A DNA stretch of 64,000 bases from Flavobacterium palustre (GCF_014639535.1 NZ_BMGA01000002.1:1-64000), one strand, 5' to 3'; shown: positions 32,272 to 41,830, numbered from the stretch's first letter. Notes: generated by a model from the letters alone, not told the origin. Made by a program: numbers and translations.

Positions 32272-32829
32272 TTACTTCCCGAAAAGTTTTCCCAGCATTC
32301 CGCCTAAACCTCCTTTTTTAGTTAGTTCTTTGGCATCTTCTAAGTCAATTTTTCCATCGGAGTTTTGATCTAAACCAAAATGAAGTCCGTATTTACCTAT
32401 AGCGTCCATGATGCTGGCATGTTCAGGACTGTCGCCACCGGTTAAGGCATCCAGTAATCCGGAAAGGCTGATGCTCTTATCTTTAGGGTCATTAGCTTTG
32501 TTAATTAAGGAACTGAGTACTTTAGGAATCATGCTTGTAGCTGTGCTAATGGCAGTAGTAGAATTAATTCCTAATTTTTGAGTCAATGAATTGGATACTT
32601 CATCGGTGATTTTTTGTATAGTGGGATCATTTTTATTAATGTCCTTACCTTGTAATAAGCCCGCAATTTGAGATAAATCAGCTTCGGTTGCTATTTTTTG
32701 TAAACTTGAAAATATAGAATTGCTGGTTTCTTTCAAAACTGCCTCATTTTGTTCGTTTGGGATAGCCTCGTTTTTTACAACAGCATCTTGTCCAAATTCT
32801 TGTACTAGTTGATTTAATTGTTCTAACAT
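32272..32829 (-). CDS. Helical protein with an EF-hand-like motif
   Basis: A 185-residue, mostly helical protein. Residues about 30-125 resemble DUF937-type repeats (LQKIATEADLSQIAGLLQG, ITDEVSNSLTQKLGINSTTA). Near the C-terminus DQNSDGKIDLEDA gives the calcium-coordinating spacing of an EF-hand loop. A glycine-rich end (GGLGGMLGKLFGK) follows. No signal peptide. It has its own terminator on one side and the serA terminator on the other, so it is monocistronic. Function unknown; calcium binding is inferred from a single loop. Confidence 0.65.
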   Translation of the reverse strand: MLEQLNQLVQEFGQDAVVKNEAIPNEQNEAVLKETSNSIFSSLQKIATEADLSQIAGLLQGKDINKNDPTIQKITDEVSNSLTQKLGINSTTAISTATSMIPKVLSSLINKANDPKDKSISLSGLLDALTGGDSPEHASIMDAIGKYGLHFGLDQNSDGKIDLEDAKELTKKGGLGGMLGKLFGK

Positions 32830-32869
32830 GAGCTTTTTTTTTTTTTAAATGGTTTAATCAAATATAATG

Positions 32870-32907
32870 AAAAAAGGACTCATTACCAATTGATAAAGAG
32901 TCCTTTT
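32870..32907 (-). terminator. Terminator of serA
   Basis: AAAAGGACTC (32872-32881) and GAGTCCTTTT (32898-32907) are perfect arms. On the minus strand the hairpin is followed by TTTTTTCATT. Confidence 0.75.
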
Positions 32908-32929
32908 GTGTTATATAATTCTTAAACTA

Positions 32930-33880
32930 TTAGCTCAAAATGCTAATGATTTGAGATGCTAATTCAGTTCCAATTCTGTCCTGAGCTTCTCCAGTTGCAG
33001 CTCCAATGTGTGGAGTCAAAGAGATTTTTGGGTGCATTAAAAGTTGAGTAGCAGGAGTTGGTTCGTTTTCAAAAACATCTAAACCGGCAAAAGCAACTTT
33101 TCCGCTGTCTAAAGCTTTAACTAAATCAACTTCGTTGATAACTCCACCACGAGCACAGTTTACAATTCCAACTCCGTTTTTCATTGTAGCGAATTCTTTT
33201 TCGGTTACAATATAACCGTTTTGTGCAGGAACGTGTAATGTGATGAAATCTGATTCAGCGAATACAGACTCTAATGACTGAGTTTTGATGGTAGTAGTGA
33301 TAGATTGTCCGTCAAAGAATTCAACTTTTACATCTACCTGAGGAATAAAACTATCCGCAGCAATCACTTTCATACCTAAACCTAGAGCCATTTTAGCTGT
33401 AGCCTGACCAATACGACCAATACCTACAATTCCTAAAGTTTTACCTCTTAATTCAACACCGTTAGCATAGGCTTTTTTCAAATCGTTGAATTTAGTGTCT
33501 CCTTCTAAAGGCATGTTTCTGTTAGAATCGTGTAAGAAACGTACACCTGTTAATAAATGACCAAAAACCAATTCAGCTACAGATTCTGAAGATGAAGCAG
33601 GAGTATTGATTACGTGAATTCCTTTGCTTTTAGCATAATCCACATCAATGTTATCCATACCTACACCACCACGACCGATGATTTTTAGTCCTGGACAAGC
33701 ATCGATAATATCTTTACGAACTTTAGTTGCACTTCTTACTAAAACTACGCTTACGTTGTTTTCGTTTACAAAGTTAGCTACTTGTTCCTGAGCTACTTTT
33801 GTAGTGATTACTTCAAAACCACCTTTTTCTAAAGCTAAGATTCCACTTTTTGAAATCCCGTCGTTTGCTAATACTTTCAT
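32930..33880 (-). CDS. serA: D-3-phosphoglycerate dehydrogenase
   Basis: NAD-dependent first step of serine synthesis (3-phosphoglycerate to 3-phosphohydroxypyruvate). The 316 residues contain the D-2-hydroxyacid dehydrogenase core: IGRGGVGMDNIDVDYAKSKG, the Rossmann motif LGIVGIGRIGQATAKMALGL, catalytic Arg in NCARGGVINEVDLV and His in LTPHIGAATGEAQDRIG. It is the short form with no C-terminal ACT domain, so serine feedback inhibition by that route is not expected. It lies downstream of serC on the same strand, supporting the serine assignment over other 2-hydroxyacid dehydrogenases. Confidence 0.9.
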   Translation of the reverse strand: MKVLANDGISKSGILALEKGGFEVITTKVAQEQVANFVNENNVSVVLVRSATKVRKDIIDACPGLKIIGRGGVGMDNIDVDYAKSKGIHVINTPASSSESVAELVFGHLLTGVRFLHDSNRNMPLEGDTKFNDLKKAYANGVELRGKTLGIVGIGRIGQATAKMALGLGMKVIAADSFIPQVDVKVEFFDGQSITTTIKTQSLESVFAESDFITLHVPAQNGYIVTEKEFATMKNGVGIVNCARGGVINEVDLVKALDSGKVAFAGLDVFENEPTPATQLLMHPKISLTPHIGAATGEAQDRIGTELASQIISILS

Positions 33881-33928
33881 TTCTTTTTTTTATTTTTAAA
33901 GATTCGAATTCTTTTTGGTTGAAATAAA

Positions 33929-33961
33929 GAACGATTAAAAGTTTTTGACCTTTAATCGTTC
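33929..33961 (-). terminator. Hairpin between serC and serA
   Basis: GAACGATTAAA (33929-33939) and TTTAATCGTTC (33951-33961) are perfect arms, with imperfect outward extension (AAATAAAG/CTTTATTT). The T-run on the minus strand is interrupted, so it may attenuate transcription between the two genes instead of ending it fully. Confidence 0.5.
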
Positions 33962-33983
33962 TCTTTATTTGTATGTTTTGTTT

Positions 33984-35054
33984 TTAAACGTTTTTTTCTA
34001 AAGCTTGCATTACATCTACTAACACTTGTACGCTTTCAATTGGCATAGCGTTGTAGATAGAAGCTCTGTAACCACCTACTGAACGGTGTCCAGGTAATCC
34101 TGAAATTCCGGCTTCTTTCCACATTTTGTCAAATGTTTCAGTGTGCTCCGGGTTAGTTAGTAAGAAAGTAACATTCATATTAGAACGGTCTTCAACAACA
34201 GCAGCACCTTTAAATAATGGATTTCTGTCGATTTCTCCGTAAAGTAATTCCGCTTTTGCGTTGTTTAATTTTTCAACAGCTGCAACTCCGCCTTTTTCTT
34301 TAATCCATTTCATAGTCAATAAAGAAGCATAAACAGAGAAAACAGGTGGTGTATTGTACATACTGTCTGCTTTGATATGTTTAGCGTAGTCTAACATACT
34401 TGGGATAACACGACCGTTTTTACCAAGGATTTCTTCTTTAACAACTACTAAGGTAGTTCCTGCAGGTCCCATGTTTTTTTGAGCTCCGGCATAGATAATG
34501 TCAAATTGAGAAAAATCAATTACTCTTGAAAAGATATCTGAACTCATATCGCAAACCATTGGAATATTAGTTTTTGGGAATGATTTCATTTGTGTACCAA
34601 AAATGGTATTGTTAGAAGTACAGTGGAAATAATCTGCATCAGCAGGAATTTCATAATCTTTAGGTACATAAGTGTAGTTGTCTTCTTTTGAAGAAGCAAC
34701 AATTACAGTTTCTCCAAAGAATTTAGCTTCTTTAATAGCTGCAGTAGCCCAAGTTCCTGAATCTAAATAAGCGGCTTTCCCGTTTTCTTTCATCAAGTTG
34801 TAAGGAACCATTAAAAATTCAAGGCTTGCTCCACCTCCAAGAAAAAGAGCTTTGTATCCTTTTCCTTCTAATCCTAGTAATTCAAGAGCCAAAGCTCTTG
34901 CTTCGTCCATAACAGCAACAAAGTCTTTGCTGCGGTGCGAAATTTCTAAGATAGATAATCCTGAATTATTGAAGTTTAAAACAGCTTGTGCTGATTTTTC
35001 AAAAACTTCTTGTGGTAAGATAGATGGTCCTGCGCTGTAGTTGTGTTTTTTCAT
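33984..35054 (-). CDS. serC: Phosphoserine aminotransferase
   Basis: PLP enzyme of serine (and pyridoxine) synthesis, transferring an amino group from glutamate to 3-phosphohydroxypyruvate. The 356 residues show the typical start KHNYSAGPSILPQEV, LEISHRSKDFVAVMDEA, LFLGGGASLEFLMVPYNL, HCTSNNTIFGTQM, the PLP-lysine in IIYAGAQKNMGPAG, and the end GLPGHRSVGGYRASIYNAMP. Length is standard. It lies directly upstream of serA on the same strand. Confidence 0.97.
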   Translation of the reverse strand: MKKHNYSAGPSILPQEVFEKSAQAVLNFNNSGLSILEISHRSKDFVAVMDEARALALELLGLEGKGYKALFLGGGASLEFLMVPYNLMKENGKAAYLDSGTWATAAIKEAKFFGETVIVASSKEDNYTYVPKDYEIPADADYFHCTSNNTIFGTQMKSFPKTNIPMVCDMSSDIFSRVIDFSQFDIIYAGAQKNMGPAGTTLVVVKEEILGKNGRVIPSMLDYAKHIKADSMYNTPPVFSVYASLLTMKWIKEKGGVAAVEKLNNAKAELLYGEIDRNPLFKGAAVVEDRSNMNVTFLLTNPEHTETFDKMWKEAGISGLPGHRSVGGYRASIYNAMPIESVQVLVDVMQALEKNV

Positions 35055-35146
35055 GGTGTATTTAAGTCCAAAAAATTAAAATGCAAATTTCGGTAATAGG
35101 AGTTGAATAAGCATTAAATTATTCATAATAATTATTAAAAAAAAAT

Positions 35147-36205
35147 CTATGTTATTAACAAAAACGATATAGTATCGGTATTATCGGCATAATCCCATAA
35201 TTTAGGCTGTTGTGTCTGTCCAAATGCGACACTGTTTTTTACTAAATTATTACTCACAATACATTGAATATTGTCGGCTTCTGAATTCAGTCTTTTTTCT
35301 AAATCAGCAAGGTTTTCGTAATATTCATAAAAAATACTCGAAATAGGAGAGGCGTGGCTATTATCTTCTTTGATAGTTAAAAAACCATTGTCTAATAATT
35401 TGAAATTACTCATTAGGAAAACAGCTTTGTTGTAATCATAATTATTAGCATATTTTTCATATTTGATAATATCCTGATATTCAAACATGGCTTCGAAAAA
35501 AGCGTCAAAATTATATCCTTTTGGAACAAAAAGTTTAGAAACATTGCGGCATCCTAGTCCAAAATACCTAAAAATGTCCTCGCCTAAAGCTACTAATTGC
35601 TCTTTGGTTTCTTCTCCGTTTAAAATAGCAACAGAATTTCGGCTTTTGCGAATAATAGACGGTTTGTCTTTAAAATAATATTCAAAATAACGGGCGGTAT
35701 TGTTGCTTCCGGTGGCAATTACAGCGTCGAAATTTTCTAATTTTCCTTCGCTAAAAGTGATTTTATTAGCTAATTCCGGTTTGATATGGATAAGATATTT
35801 GACTAAAAAAGGCAATAAATGTTGGTCATTTGATGATGTTTTTACCAAAACATCATGTCCGGTGATTAATACCGACAGAAAATCGTGAAAACCAACCAGC
35901 GGAATGTTTCCGGCTAATATCAGTGCAATTTTCTTTGGTTTTACATTCGTAAAATCATAAGCGTTTAACCAGGTGTTCAGATTTTCTTCAGTCAGGGCAT
36001 TTGCCCAGGATTGAATTGCATAATACACTTGTTCAGGTGTGTACCAGCCATTATGAGATTGAGATAAGTGAATTAAATCAACAAAGGAATCAAAAAAAAC
36101 AGCATTGCCTAAAACGTCTTTTTTGGGACTATTTTCGGCTTCGGAAAATTGACTTAAAAATTTTCCCAATTCGATAAACGCATTTTTTTTATTTTCTAAT
36201 GTCAT
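35147..36205 (-). CDS. Acyl-CoA reductase (LuxC-like)
   Basis: A 352-residue protein of the LuxC/aldehyde-dehydrogenase superfamily, predicted to reduce acyl-CoA to aldehyde with NAD(P)H. Visible are KKIALILAGNIPLVGFHDFL, VLVKTSSNDQHLLPFLVKYL, VIATGSNNTARYFEYYFKDK, and the Cys of YFGLGCRNVSKLFVP as probable nucleophile. Such genes are conserved next to a ferredoxin in Flavobacteriaceae; the physiological acyl substrate is not known. It is transcribed divergently from the ferredoxin gene out of overlapping promoters. Confidence 0.8.
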   Translation of the reverse strand: MTLENKKNAFIELGKFLSQFSEAENSPKKDVLGNAVFFDSFVDLIHLSQSHNGWYTPEQVYYAIQSWANALTEENLNTWLNAYDFTNVKPKKIALILAGNIPLVGFHDFLSVLITGHDVLVKTSSNDQHLLPFLVKYLIHIKPELANKITFSEGKLENFDAVIATGSNNTARYFEYYFKDKPSIIRKSRNSVAILNGEETKEQLVALGEDIFRYFGLGCRNVSKLFVPKGYNFDAFFEAMFEYQDIIKYEKYANNYDYNKAVFLMSNFKLLDNGFLTIKEDNSHASPISSIFYEYYENLADLEKRLNSEADNIQCIVSNNLVKNSVAFGQTQQPKLWDYADNTDTISFLLIT

Positions 36206-36210
36206 AATGT

Positions 36211-36274
36211 TTGTTTATGAAATGTTTTGATTGTAATTTTGCACAAAAGTAAGATTTAATAAGTCGAAAGTCAA
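36211..36274. promoter_or_regulatory. Overlapping divergent promoters, acyl-CoA reductase and ferredoxin
   Basis: Plus strand: TTG (36211-36213), 20 bases, TAatTTTG (36234-36241). Minus strand: TTG (36272-36274), 20 bases, TActTTTG (36244-36251). The two -7 boxes are two bases apart, so the polymerases would exclude each other at this site. Leaders are about 95 bases for the ferredoxin and about 30 for the reductase. Confidence 0.65.
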
Positions 36275-36340
36275 AAGTCTTCTATCAAATGTTTTTTTGG
36301 TTGTGTGATTTTAACTTTTAAAAAATAAATACAGAATAAA

Positions 36341-36691
36341 ATGGCAATTATCATAACAGACGAATGTATCAATTGTGGTGCATGTGAACCGGAATGTCCA
36401 AATACAGCAATCTATGAAGGAGCTGACGATTGGAGATATAAAGATGGTACAACATTAAAAGGAAAAGTAGTGCTTCCAGACGGAACTGAAGTAGATGCTG
36501 ATGAGGCTCAAACTCCAATTTCTGATGAAGTTTATTATATTGTTCCGGGTAAATGTACAGAGTGTAAAGGGTTTCATGACGAGCCACAATGTGCTGCTGT
36601 ATGTCCTGTGGATTGTTGTGTTCCTGATGATAATCATGTAGAGGATGAAGAAACCTTGTTAAACAGACAGGCTTTCTTGCATAATGAATAG
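36341..36691 (+). CDS. 4Fe-4S dicluster ferredoxin
   Basis: A 116-residue electron carrier with two 4Fe-4S sites: [15 protein letters not shown] (first cluster, with CP) and [18 protein letters not shown] (second, with the longer insertion between Cys residues seen in YfhL/Alvin-type ferredoxins). The insert [18 protein letters not shown] between the halves is typical of the Bacteroidota version. Its redox partner is not identified here. It ends in a strong terminator shared with the convergent methyltransferase gene. Confidence 0.94.
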   Translation: MAIIITDECINCGACEPECPNTAIYEGADDWRYKDGTTLKGKVVLPDGTEVDADEAQTPISDEVYYIVPGKCTECKGFHDEPQCAAVCPVDCCVPDDNHVEDEETLLNRQAFLHNE

Positions 36692-36714
36692 TTGATTATA
36701 TATAATTTCAATTT

Positions 36715-36748
36715 AAAAATCCTGAGTGAACCACTCAGGATTTTTTTT
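36715..36748. terminator. Terminator after ferredoxin, overlapping the methyltransferase 3' end
   Basis: AAAAATCCTGAGTG (36715-36728) and CACTCAGGATTTTT (36732-36745) are perfect 14-bp arms with a 3-base loop and a T-run on the plus strand. The right arm contains the last codons of the convergent methyltransferase gene (stop at 36735). Confidence 0.85.
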
Positions 36749-37478
36749 GCGCTACAATTACAAAAGTATCGTAAGCATAAGTTTTTCTGTCAATAATTTC
36801 AATGATTTCAAAGTGATTGAGATAGAGGAATAGCTGTATTTCGTTTAGTGTAAAGACTCTTACGGTGGCGTAGTCATTTGCAATTATTTTAGTGTCGTCT
36901 ATTGTGTCACTATAATATTTAGCGGTCCATTCGAGTAGAAAATTGTCGTGCAGGCTTACTTCCCAACTGCTTTTTCGACTATAATTAACATCTTTGTGTT
37001 GGGCTGAGTGAATAATAGGGCTGTTTTCTTTGATATATGGAATGAACCTGTTGGCGTCTATGAAATCAAAAATTATCACACCATCTGTATTAAGATTGTT
37101 ATGCAGACAGTTAAAAGTATCATTGATGTCGTTGTTTGAAATTAAGTAACTCGTAGAACGACTGGTGATAATTATAGCATCAACTTTCTTTTCGAGATTA
37201 AAATCGCGCATATCGGCGTGAATAAAGTGACATCCGGGATTCCTTTTTTGTGCAATGCTAATCATGCTTTTGCTGTAATCAAGACCGATGTAGTTTTGTT
37301 TGTTTTCGATAAAGCGTTGAGCCAGATTCCCGGTTCCGCTGCCTATTTCTAAGATGTTTTTAGGTTTGTTTTTTTGCAGTAAGTTGTTGTAAAAAGTATA
37401 TTCCCTGTCGTAGTCTATGAAACTTTGGTACATAGCATCATATATTTCGGCCATTTTATCAGGATAAATACTGGTCAT
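36735..37478 (-). CDS. Class I SAM-dependent methyltransferase
   Basis: A 247-residue protein with the class I fold: motif I ILEIGSGTGNLAQRF, LDYSKSMISIAQKR, HADMRDFNLEKKVDAIII, and DGVIIFDFIDANRF. The C-terminal half (SSWEVSLHDNFLLEWTAKYY) is the substrate lobe. The start is the ATG at 37478; the longer frame uses a TTG four codons upstream. Substrate unknown; similar proteins act on small molecules or are of unknown function. No neighbour suggests a pathway. Confidence 0.82.
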   Translation of the reverse strand: MTSIYPDKMAEIYDAMYQSFIDYDREYTFYNNLLQKNKPKNILEIGSGTGNLAQRFIENKQNYIGLDYSKSMISIAQKRNPGCHFIHADMRDFNLEKKVDAIIITSRSTSYLISNNDINDTFNCLHNNLNTDGVIIFDFIDANRFIPYIKENSPIIHSAQHKDVNYSRKSSWEVSLHDNFLLEWTAKYYSDTIDDTKIIANDYATVRVFTLNEIQLFLYLNHFEIIEIIDRKTYAYDTFVIVAQKKS

Positions 37479-37800
37479 AATAATATACAATTAGTTATTG
37501 ATAGCTTTGCTATAAAATCTTTAAATAAATCGAAGTTAATTCGGTTGAAAAGGGCAATTGCAAGATAAGATTTTTTGCTGAAAACATTGGTTTTGTAATT
37601 TTAAAATTACCGGCTTAGAATTAGAAAAAAGATAAGAAAAAAGTATTTTGGGGGCTTGTTTTGCGGTCTTGAAAGTAGTGTTGGATTAATTTTGCAAATA
37701 TGCTATCTATAGATTTTTATATCTTATATTTGCAACCGTTTAAATTAAAAAACTAAAAAAAAGTCTGGTGATAAAAGCGCCGGCTGTAAACAATACGATC
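37479..37800. other. Intergenic region between divergent methyltransferase and ychF genes
   Basis: About 320 bases with no convincing reading frame. It holds a TAtaTTTG box (37725-37732) followed by CAACCG, a likely -7 element for ychF, but I find no TTG at the right distance upstream. A second TAatTTTG occurs near 37687-37694. Otherwise I see nothing. Confidence 0.4.
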
Positions 37801-38895
37801 ATGAAAGCAGGAATTGTAGGATTACCAAATGTAGGGAAATCAACTTTATTTAATTGTTTGTCAAATGCTAAGGCGCAAAGTGCCAATTTTCCATTTTGTA
37901 CTATCGAGCCTAATATTGGTGTGGTAAATGTACCGGATCCAAGAATTGCCCGATTGGAAGAATTAGTAAAACCGGAACGAGTACAAATGGCAACTGTTGA
38001 TATTGTGGATATTGCAGGATTAGTGAAAGGAGCCAGTAAAGGTGAAGGTTTGGGGAATCAATTTCTTGGAAATATCCGGGAGTGTAATGCGATTATTCAT
38101 GTTTTGCGTTGTTTTGATAATGATAATATTGTACACGTTGATGGAAATGTGAATCCTATTCGTGATAAAGAAACAATAGATATCGAATTGCAGTTGAAAG
38201 ACTTAGAAACGGTTGAAAAACGTTTGGAAAAAGTAAATCGTGCGGCTAAAACCGGAAATAAGGAAGCTCAGGCTGAAAAAGCGCTTTTGGACCGAATTAA
38301 AGACGCTTTATTACAGGCAAAATCTGCTAGAACAGTTGTTCCGCAATCGAATGAAGAAGAGGTTTTGATGGAAGAATTCCAATTGATTACTACCAAACCG
38401 GTTTTATATGTTTGTAATGTAGATGAAGCTTCGGCGGTAAACGGAAATAAATATGTAGATCAGGTACGTGAATTAGTAAAAGATGAAAATGCAGAGGTAA
38501 TTGTGCTTTCTGTTGGTGCTGAGGCTGATATTACCGAATTAGAAAGTTACGAAGAGCGTCAGGTTTTCCTGGAAGATTTAGGATTAACTGAGCCGGGTTC
38601 GGCAGTATTGATTCGTGCGGCTTATAAATTATTGAATTTACAGACTTATTTTACGGCAGGTGTAAAAGAAGTTCGTGCCTGGACCATTAACATTGGAGAT
38701 ACTGCTCCCAAAGCGGCTGGAGTTATCCACACCGATTTTGAAAAAGGTTTTATTCGTGCGGAGGTAATTGCTTATGAAGATTTTTCGAACTATGGTTCGG
38801 AATCTAAAGTGAAGGAAGCTGGAAAATTGCGTGTGGAAGGAAAAGAATACATTGTAAAGGATGGTGACGTAATGCACTTTAGGTTTAATGTGTAG
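37801..38895 (+). CDS. ychF: Ribosome-binding ATPase YchF
   Basis: OBG-family P-loop protein that hydrolyses ATP rather than GTP and binds ribosomes. The 364 residues show G1 [12 protein letters not shown], the switch segment [16 protein letters not shown]3 [17 protein letters not shown], and the non-canonical G4 NVDE in [11 protein letters not shown], the family hallmark explaining ATP preference. A helical domain is followed by the C-terminal TGS domain ([20 protein letters not shown]). The ATG at 37801 gives the usual family start ([10 protein letters not shown]); the longer frame adds eleven unrelated residues. Confidence 0.96.
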   Translation: MKAGIVGLPNVGKSTLFNCLSNAKAQSANFPFCTIEPNIGVVNVPDPRIARLEELVKPERVQMATVDIVDIAGLVKGASKGEGLGNQFLGNIRECNAIIHVLRCFDNDNIVHVDGNVNPIRDKETIDIELQLKDLETVEKRLEKVNRAAKTGNKEAQAEKALLDRIKDALLQAKSARTVVPQSNEEEVLMEEFQLITTKPVLYVCNVDEASAVNGNKYVDQVRELVKDENAEVIVLSVGAEADITELESYEERQVFLEDLGLTEPGSAVLIRAAYKLLNLQTYFTAGVKEVRAWTINIGDTAPKAAGVIHTDFEKGFIRAEVIAYEDFSNYGSESKVKEAGKLRVEGKEYIVKDGDVMHFRFNV

Positions 38896-38934
38896 TGTTT
38901 TTTAAAATAACACATGATTAAATAGATGAAAAAG

Positions 38935-38966
38935 AACCTGCAATTAATCTTGTAGGTTTTTTTTGT
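38935..38966 (+). terminator. Terminator after ychF
   Basis: AACCTGCAA (38935-38943) pairs with TTGTAGGTT (38950-38958) with one wobble and is followed by eight T residues. Confidence 0.8.
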
Positions 38967-39021
38967 TTTTGTTAAGTTTTTTTTGTTATTTTATACAACC
39001 CAAATCAATACTTTTTAGCTT

Positions 39022-40167
39022 ATGAGACTTCAGCAAATCATTTTAAATGATAAGAAAGAAGAAAGAATTTTATTTACTTCAAAAGATTTTAATGCAAATA
39101 AGGCTGATTTGGTATTAGCTTTTGGGGAAAGGATTTTTCTAGATGAAATAAAACCCTATACAACACTAAATAATATATATCCTAACGCTAATATTGTTAT
39201 CTGTTCAACTTCAGGACAAATTTCTAATACATCTTTGATTGAAAGAAATCTTGTAGCAACTTCAATAAATTTTGAAAAGACAACGATTAAAGCTATTGAA
39301 ATTGATATTACAGCGAACCATAATATTCAGCAAATAGGAAATATTATACATAAAGATTTTTTTACTGAAGATCTTAAATCGTTATTGATACTTTCAGAAG
39401 GTAGTTTTGTTAATGGAACGGAACTTATTAACGAACTGGTTAAAGAAACCGAAGGTAATATTCCTATTTTTGGAGGTTTAGCAGGTGATGAATATCATTT
39501 TGAAAAAACAATTGTGGGTTTAAATAAAGATGCTTCTCCTGAAAAAATTGTAGCAGTTGGTTTTTATGGTGATGCCATTCATTTTGGTTTTGGTTCAGAA
39601 GGAGGCTGGAGTGATTTTGGTCCGGAAAGAGAAGTGACACTCTCAGAAAAAAATGTTTTATACAAAATTGGTGATAGGTATGCACTGGATTTGTATAAGG
39701 AATATCTGGGTAAATATGCAGATGAATTACCGGGTTCATCATTGTATTTCCCACTTTCAATGAAAGAAAATGAAAATTCAGAACCAATAGTACGAACTAT
39801 TTTGTCTATTGATGAAGAAAAAAAATCGATGACTTTTGCAGGTAATATTCCTGAAGGTTCTTTTGTCAGACTGATGAAGGGAAACTTAGATAAATTGATT
39901 GATGCTTCTTATAGTGCGGCTTCTCAAACTTTTTCAAAACAATCTGTAAAACCGGAATTAGCATTATTAGTGAGTTGTGTGGGGCGAAAAATTGTTCTTG
40001 GAAATAGAATTGAAGAAGAGTTAGAGGTTGTACAAGAAGTATTTGGCGAAAATACATTGCTTTGTGGTTTTTATTCCTATGGTGAAATTTCTCCAAAACT
40101 AAAAAAAGTAGCTTGCGAATTGCATAATCAAACAATGACTATTGCAACGATTTATGAGGAGTTATAA
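39022..40167 (+). CDS. FIST-domain sensory protein
   Basis: A 381-residue soluble protein with FIST N and FIST C domains, a predicted small-ligand (possibly amino acid) sensor module usually found with signalling proteins. Visible features are ADLVLAFGERIFLDEI, NANIVICSTSGQISNTSL, NIPIFGGLAGDEYHF, VGFYGDAIHFGFGSEGGWSD, ALLVSCVGRKIVLGNRIEEE and the C-terminal TLLCGFYSYGEISP. Its stop overlaps the start of the hybrid kinase by one base (TAATG), indicating translational coupling. I infer that it senses a ligand and controls the kinase in trans. The ligand is unknown. Confidence 0.88.
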   Translation: MRLQQIILNDKKEERILFTSKDFNANKADLVLAFGERIFLDEIKPYTTLNNIYPNANIVICSTSGQISNTSLIERNLVATSINFEKTTIKAIEIDITANHNIQQIGNIIHKDFFTEDLKSLLILSEGSFVNGTELINELVKETEGNIPIFGGLAGDEYHFEKTIVGLNKDASPEKIVAVGFYGDAIHFGFGSEGGWSDFGPEREVTLSEKNVLYKIGDRYALDLYKEYLGKYADELPGSSLYFPLSMKENENSEPIVRTILSIDEEKKSMTFAGNIPEGSFVRLMKGNLDKLIDASYSAASQTFSKQSVKPELALLVSCVGRKIVLGNRIEEELEVVQEVFGENTLLCGFYSYGEISPKLKKVACELHNQTMTIATIYEEL

Positions 40168-41684
40168 TGGAAAGAGAAAATTTACATAGACTTTTGAACA
40201 GACAAATCAAAAAGCATTTTTCGGATGATTTCATTGCGAACAATGAATCTGTTCAAAAGTTTATAGAAGTAGTTAATCTTTCGTATTTAAATTTCGAAAA
40301 AGATGCCGAATTGTTTGAACAATCTTCGCGGTTGAATGATTTAGAATACAATAAAATAACTGAAAAACTAAAACTTGAATTACAGAAAAAAGAACATATT
40401 GAGAGTAAATTAATTGAAGCAATAAAGCAATTAAATGAAAATGAAGTAAAGTTTAGTAATGGAGATGATTCTGAAAGTTTATTAAAAGTTTTGCAAAATG
40501 AAATAGATTATAAAAGGGAATTTCAGGATGAGTTGTATCAGGCTAAAATGAATGCTGAAAAAGCAAATGAAGCCAAATCTGATTTTCTTTCCATTATGAG
40601 TCACGAAATTAGAACTCCGCTCAACGCTATCATTGGTTTGATTTACATAATGGAAAAAGAAAATACTTTGAATAGTTTTCAGGAAAATCTGGAGGTTTTA
40701 AAGTATTCGGCTCAAAATTTATACATGCTTATCAATGATATTTTGGATTTTAACCGCATTGAAGCCGGTAAGGTGGAGCTTGAAAAAATACCGTTTGATT
40801 TCAAAGAATTAGTTGTACATATCGCGCAATCGTTAAAAATTAAAGCCTCAGAGAATTTAAATACAATTGAGGTGCTAATTGATGATGATTTCACTCCTTT
40901 TTTAATTAGTGATCCTTTAAGGATAGGTCAGATTATAACTAATTTAGTTTCAAATGCCATCAAGTTTACTAAAAACGGAAGCATTAAAATTAAGGTTGAT
41001 CAGATTGAAAAAAAAGAAAATATTTCAGTCTTTAAAGTTCAGGTTATCGATAGCGGAATTGGGATTGATGTAGTTAAGTTTAAATCTATTTTTCAAAAAT
41101 TTGAGCAGGCCGAAGTAAAAACTACACGTCAATTTGGAGGAACAGGTTTGGGCTTAGCGATTACTAAAAAATTACTTCGTTTATTAAATTCAGATATAGA
41201 ATTGGAAAGTGAAATTGGAGTTGGATCTAATTTTAGTTTTATTTTGGAATTGCCATATTTTTTGACCGATTTAGAAATAAAAAATAATATTGTACATCAC
41301 GATTATAAAGAGGAAAGTTTAGACGGTTTAAAAGTTCTTTTAGTAGAAGATAATTTGATAAACATTAAAATAGCGGAAAAAATATTGAAACAGTGGAATG
41401 TACAAGTAGATAAGGCTGAAAATGGACTTATTGCTGTTGAAAAGTTTAAAACAAATACCGATTATGGAATTATTTTAATGGATTTATCCATGCCGGTTAT
41501 GGATGGTTACGAAGCTACTGCAATAATAAGAAAATCGAATGCACAGATACCTATCATAGCTCTGACCGCCTCATCATCTTATAGTTATCTTGAGAAAGCT
41601 TTACAGATTGGTGTTAATGATTATGTTATCAAGCCATTCAATCCCAAAGAGTTGAACATGAAATTAAAGAAATATTATAAATAA
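40167..41684 (+). CDS. Hybrid sensor histidine kinase/response regulator
   Basis: A 505-residue cytoplasmic kinase with no membrane helix and no PAS domain: an N-terminal helical/coiled-coil region (1-135), HisKA with His146 (FLSIMSHEIRTPLNAIIG), HATPase_c (IITNLVSNAIKFTKNG, DSGIGID, FGGTGLGLAI) and a C-terminal receiver with Asp439 (IILMDLSMPVMDG) and the conserved Lys in DYVIKPFNP. Lack of a sensor domain fits input from the coupled FIST protein. No output regulator is adjacent, so signal probably passes through an Hpt protein or a partner elsewhere (inference). Confidence 0.94.
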   Translation: MERENLHRLLNRQIKKHFSDDFIANNESVQKFIEVVNLSYLNFEKDAELFEQSSRLNDLEYNKITEKLKLELQKKEHIESKLIEAIKQLNENEVKFSNGDDSESLLKVLQNEIDYKREFQDELYQAKMNAEKANEAKSDFLSIMSHEIRTPLNAIIGLIYIMEKENTLNSFQENLEVLKYSAQNLYMLINDILDFNRIEAGKVELEKIPFDFKELVVHIAQSLKIKASENLNTIEVLIDDDFTPFLISDPLRIGQIITNLVSNAIKFTKNGSIKIKVDQIEKKENISVFKVQVIDSGIGIDVVKFKSIFQKFEQAEVKTTRQFGGTGLGLAITKKLLRLLNSDIELESEIGVGSNFSFILELPYFLTDLEIKNNIVHHDYKEESLDGLKVLLVEDNLINIKIAEKILKQWNVQVDKAENGLIAVEKFKTNTDYGIILMDLSMPVMDGYEATAIIRKSNAQIPIIALTASSSYSYLEKALQIGVNDYVIKPFNPKELNMKLKKYYK

Positions 41685-41830
41685 TGTTTTTTATAGTTAG
41701 CAATAGTATTAATTTCAAGTTCAAATAATTCAGCGGAAATCATAGCGTTTTTTCTTGTTGTTATAATCATAATTCCTTAGATAATAATTTTCATTATGTT
41801 TAAATTGCATACGAAAGCAGTGTTATTATT

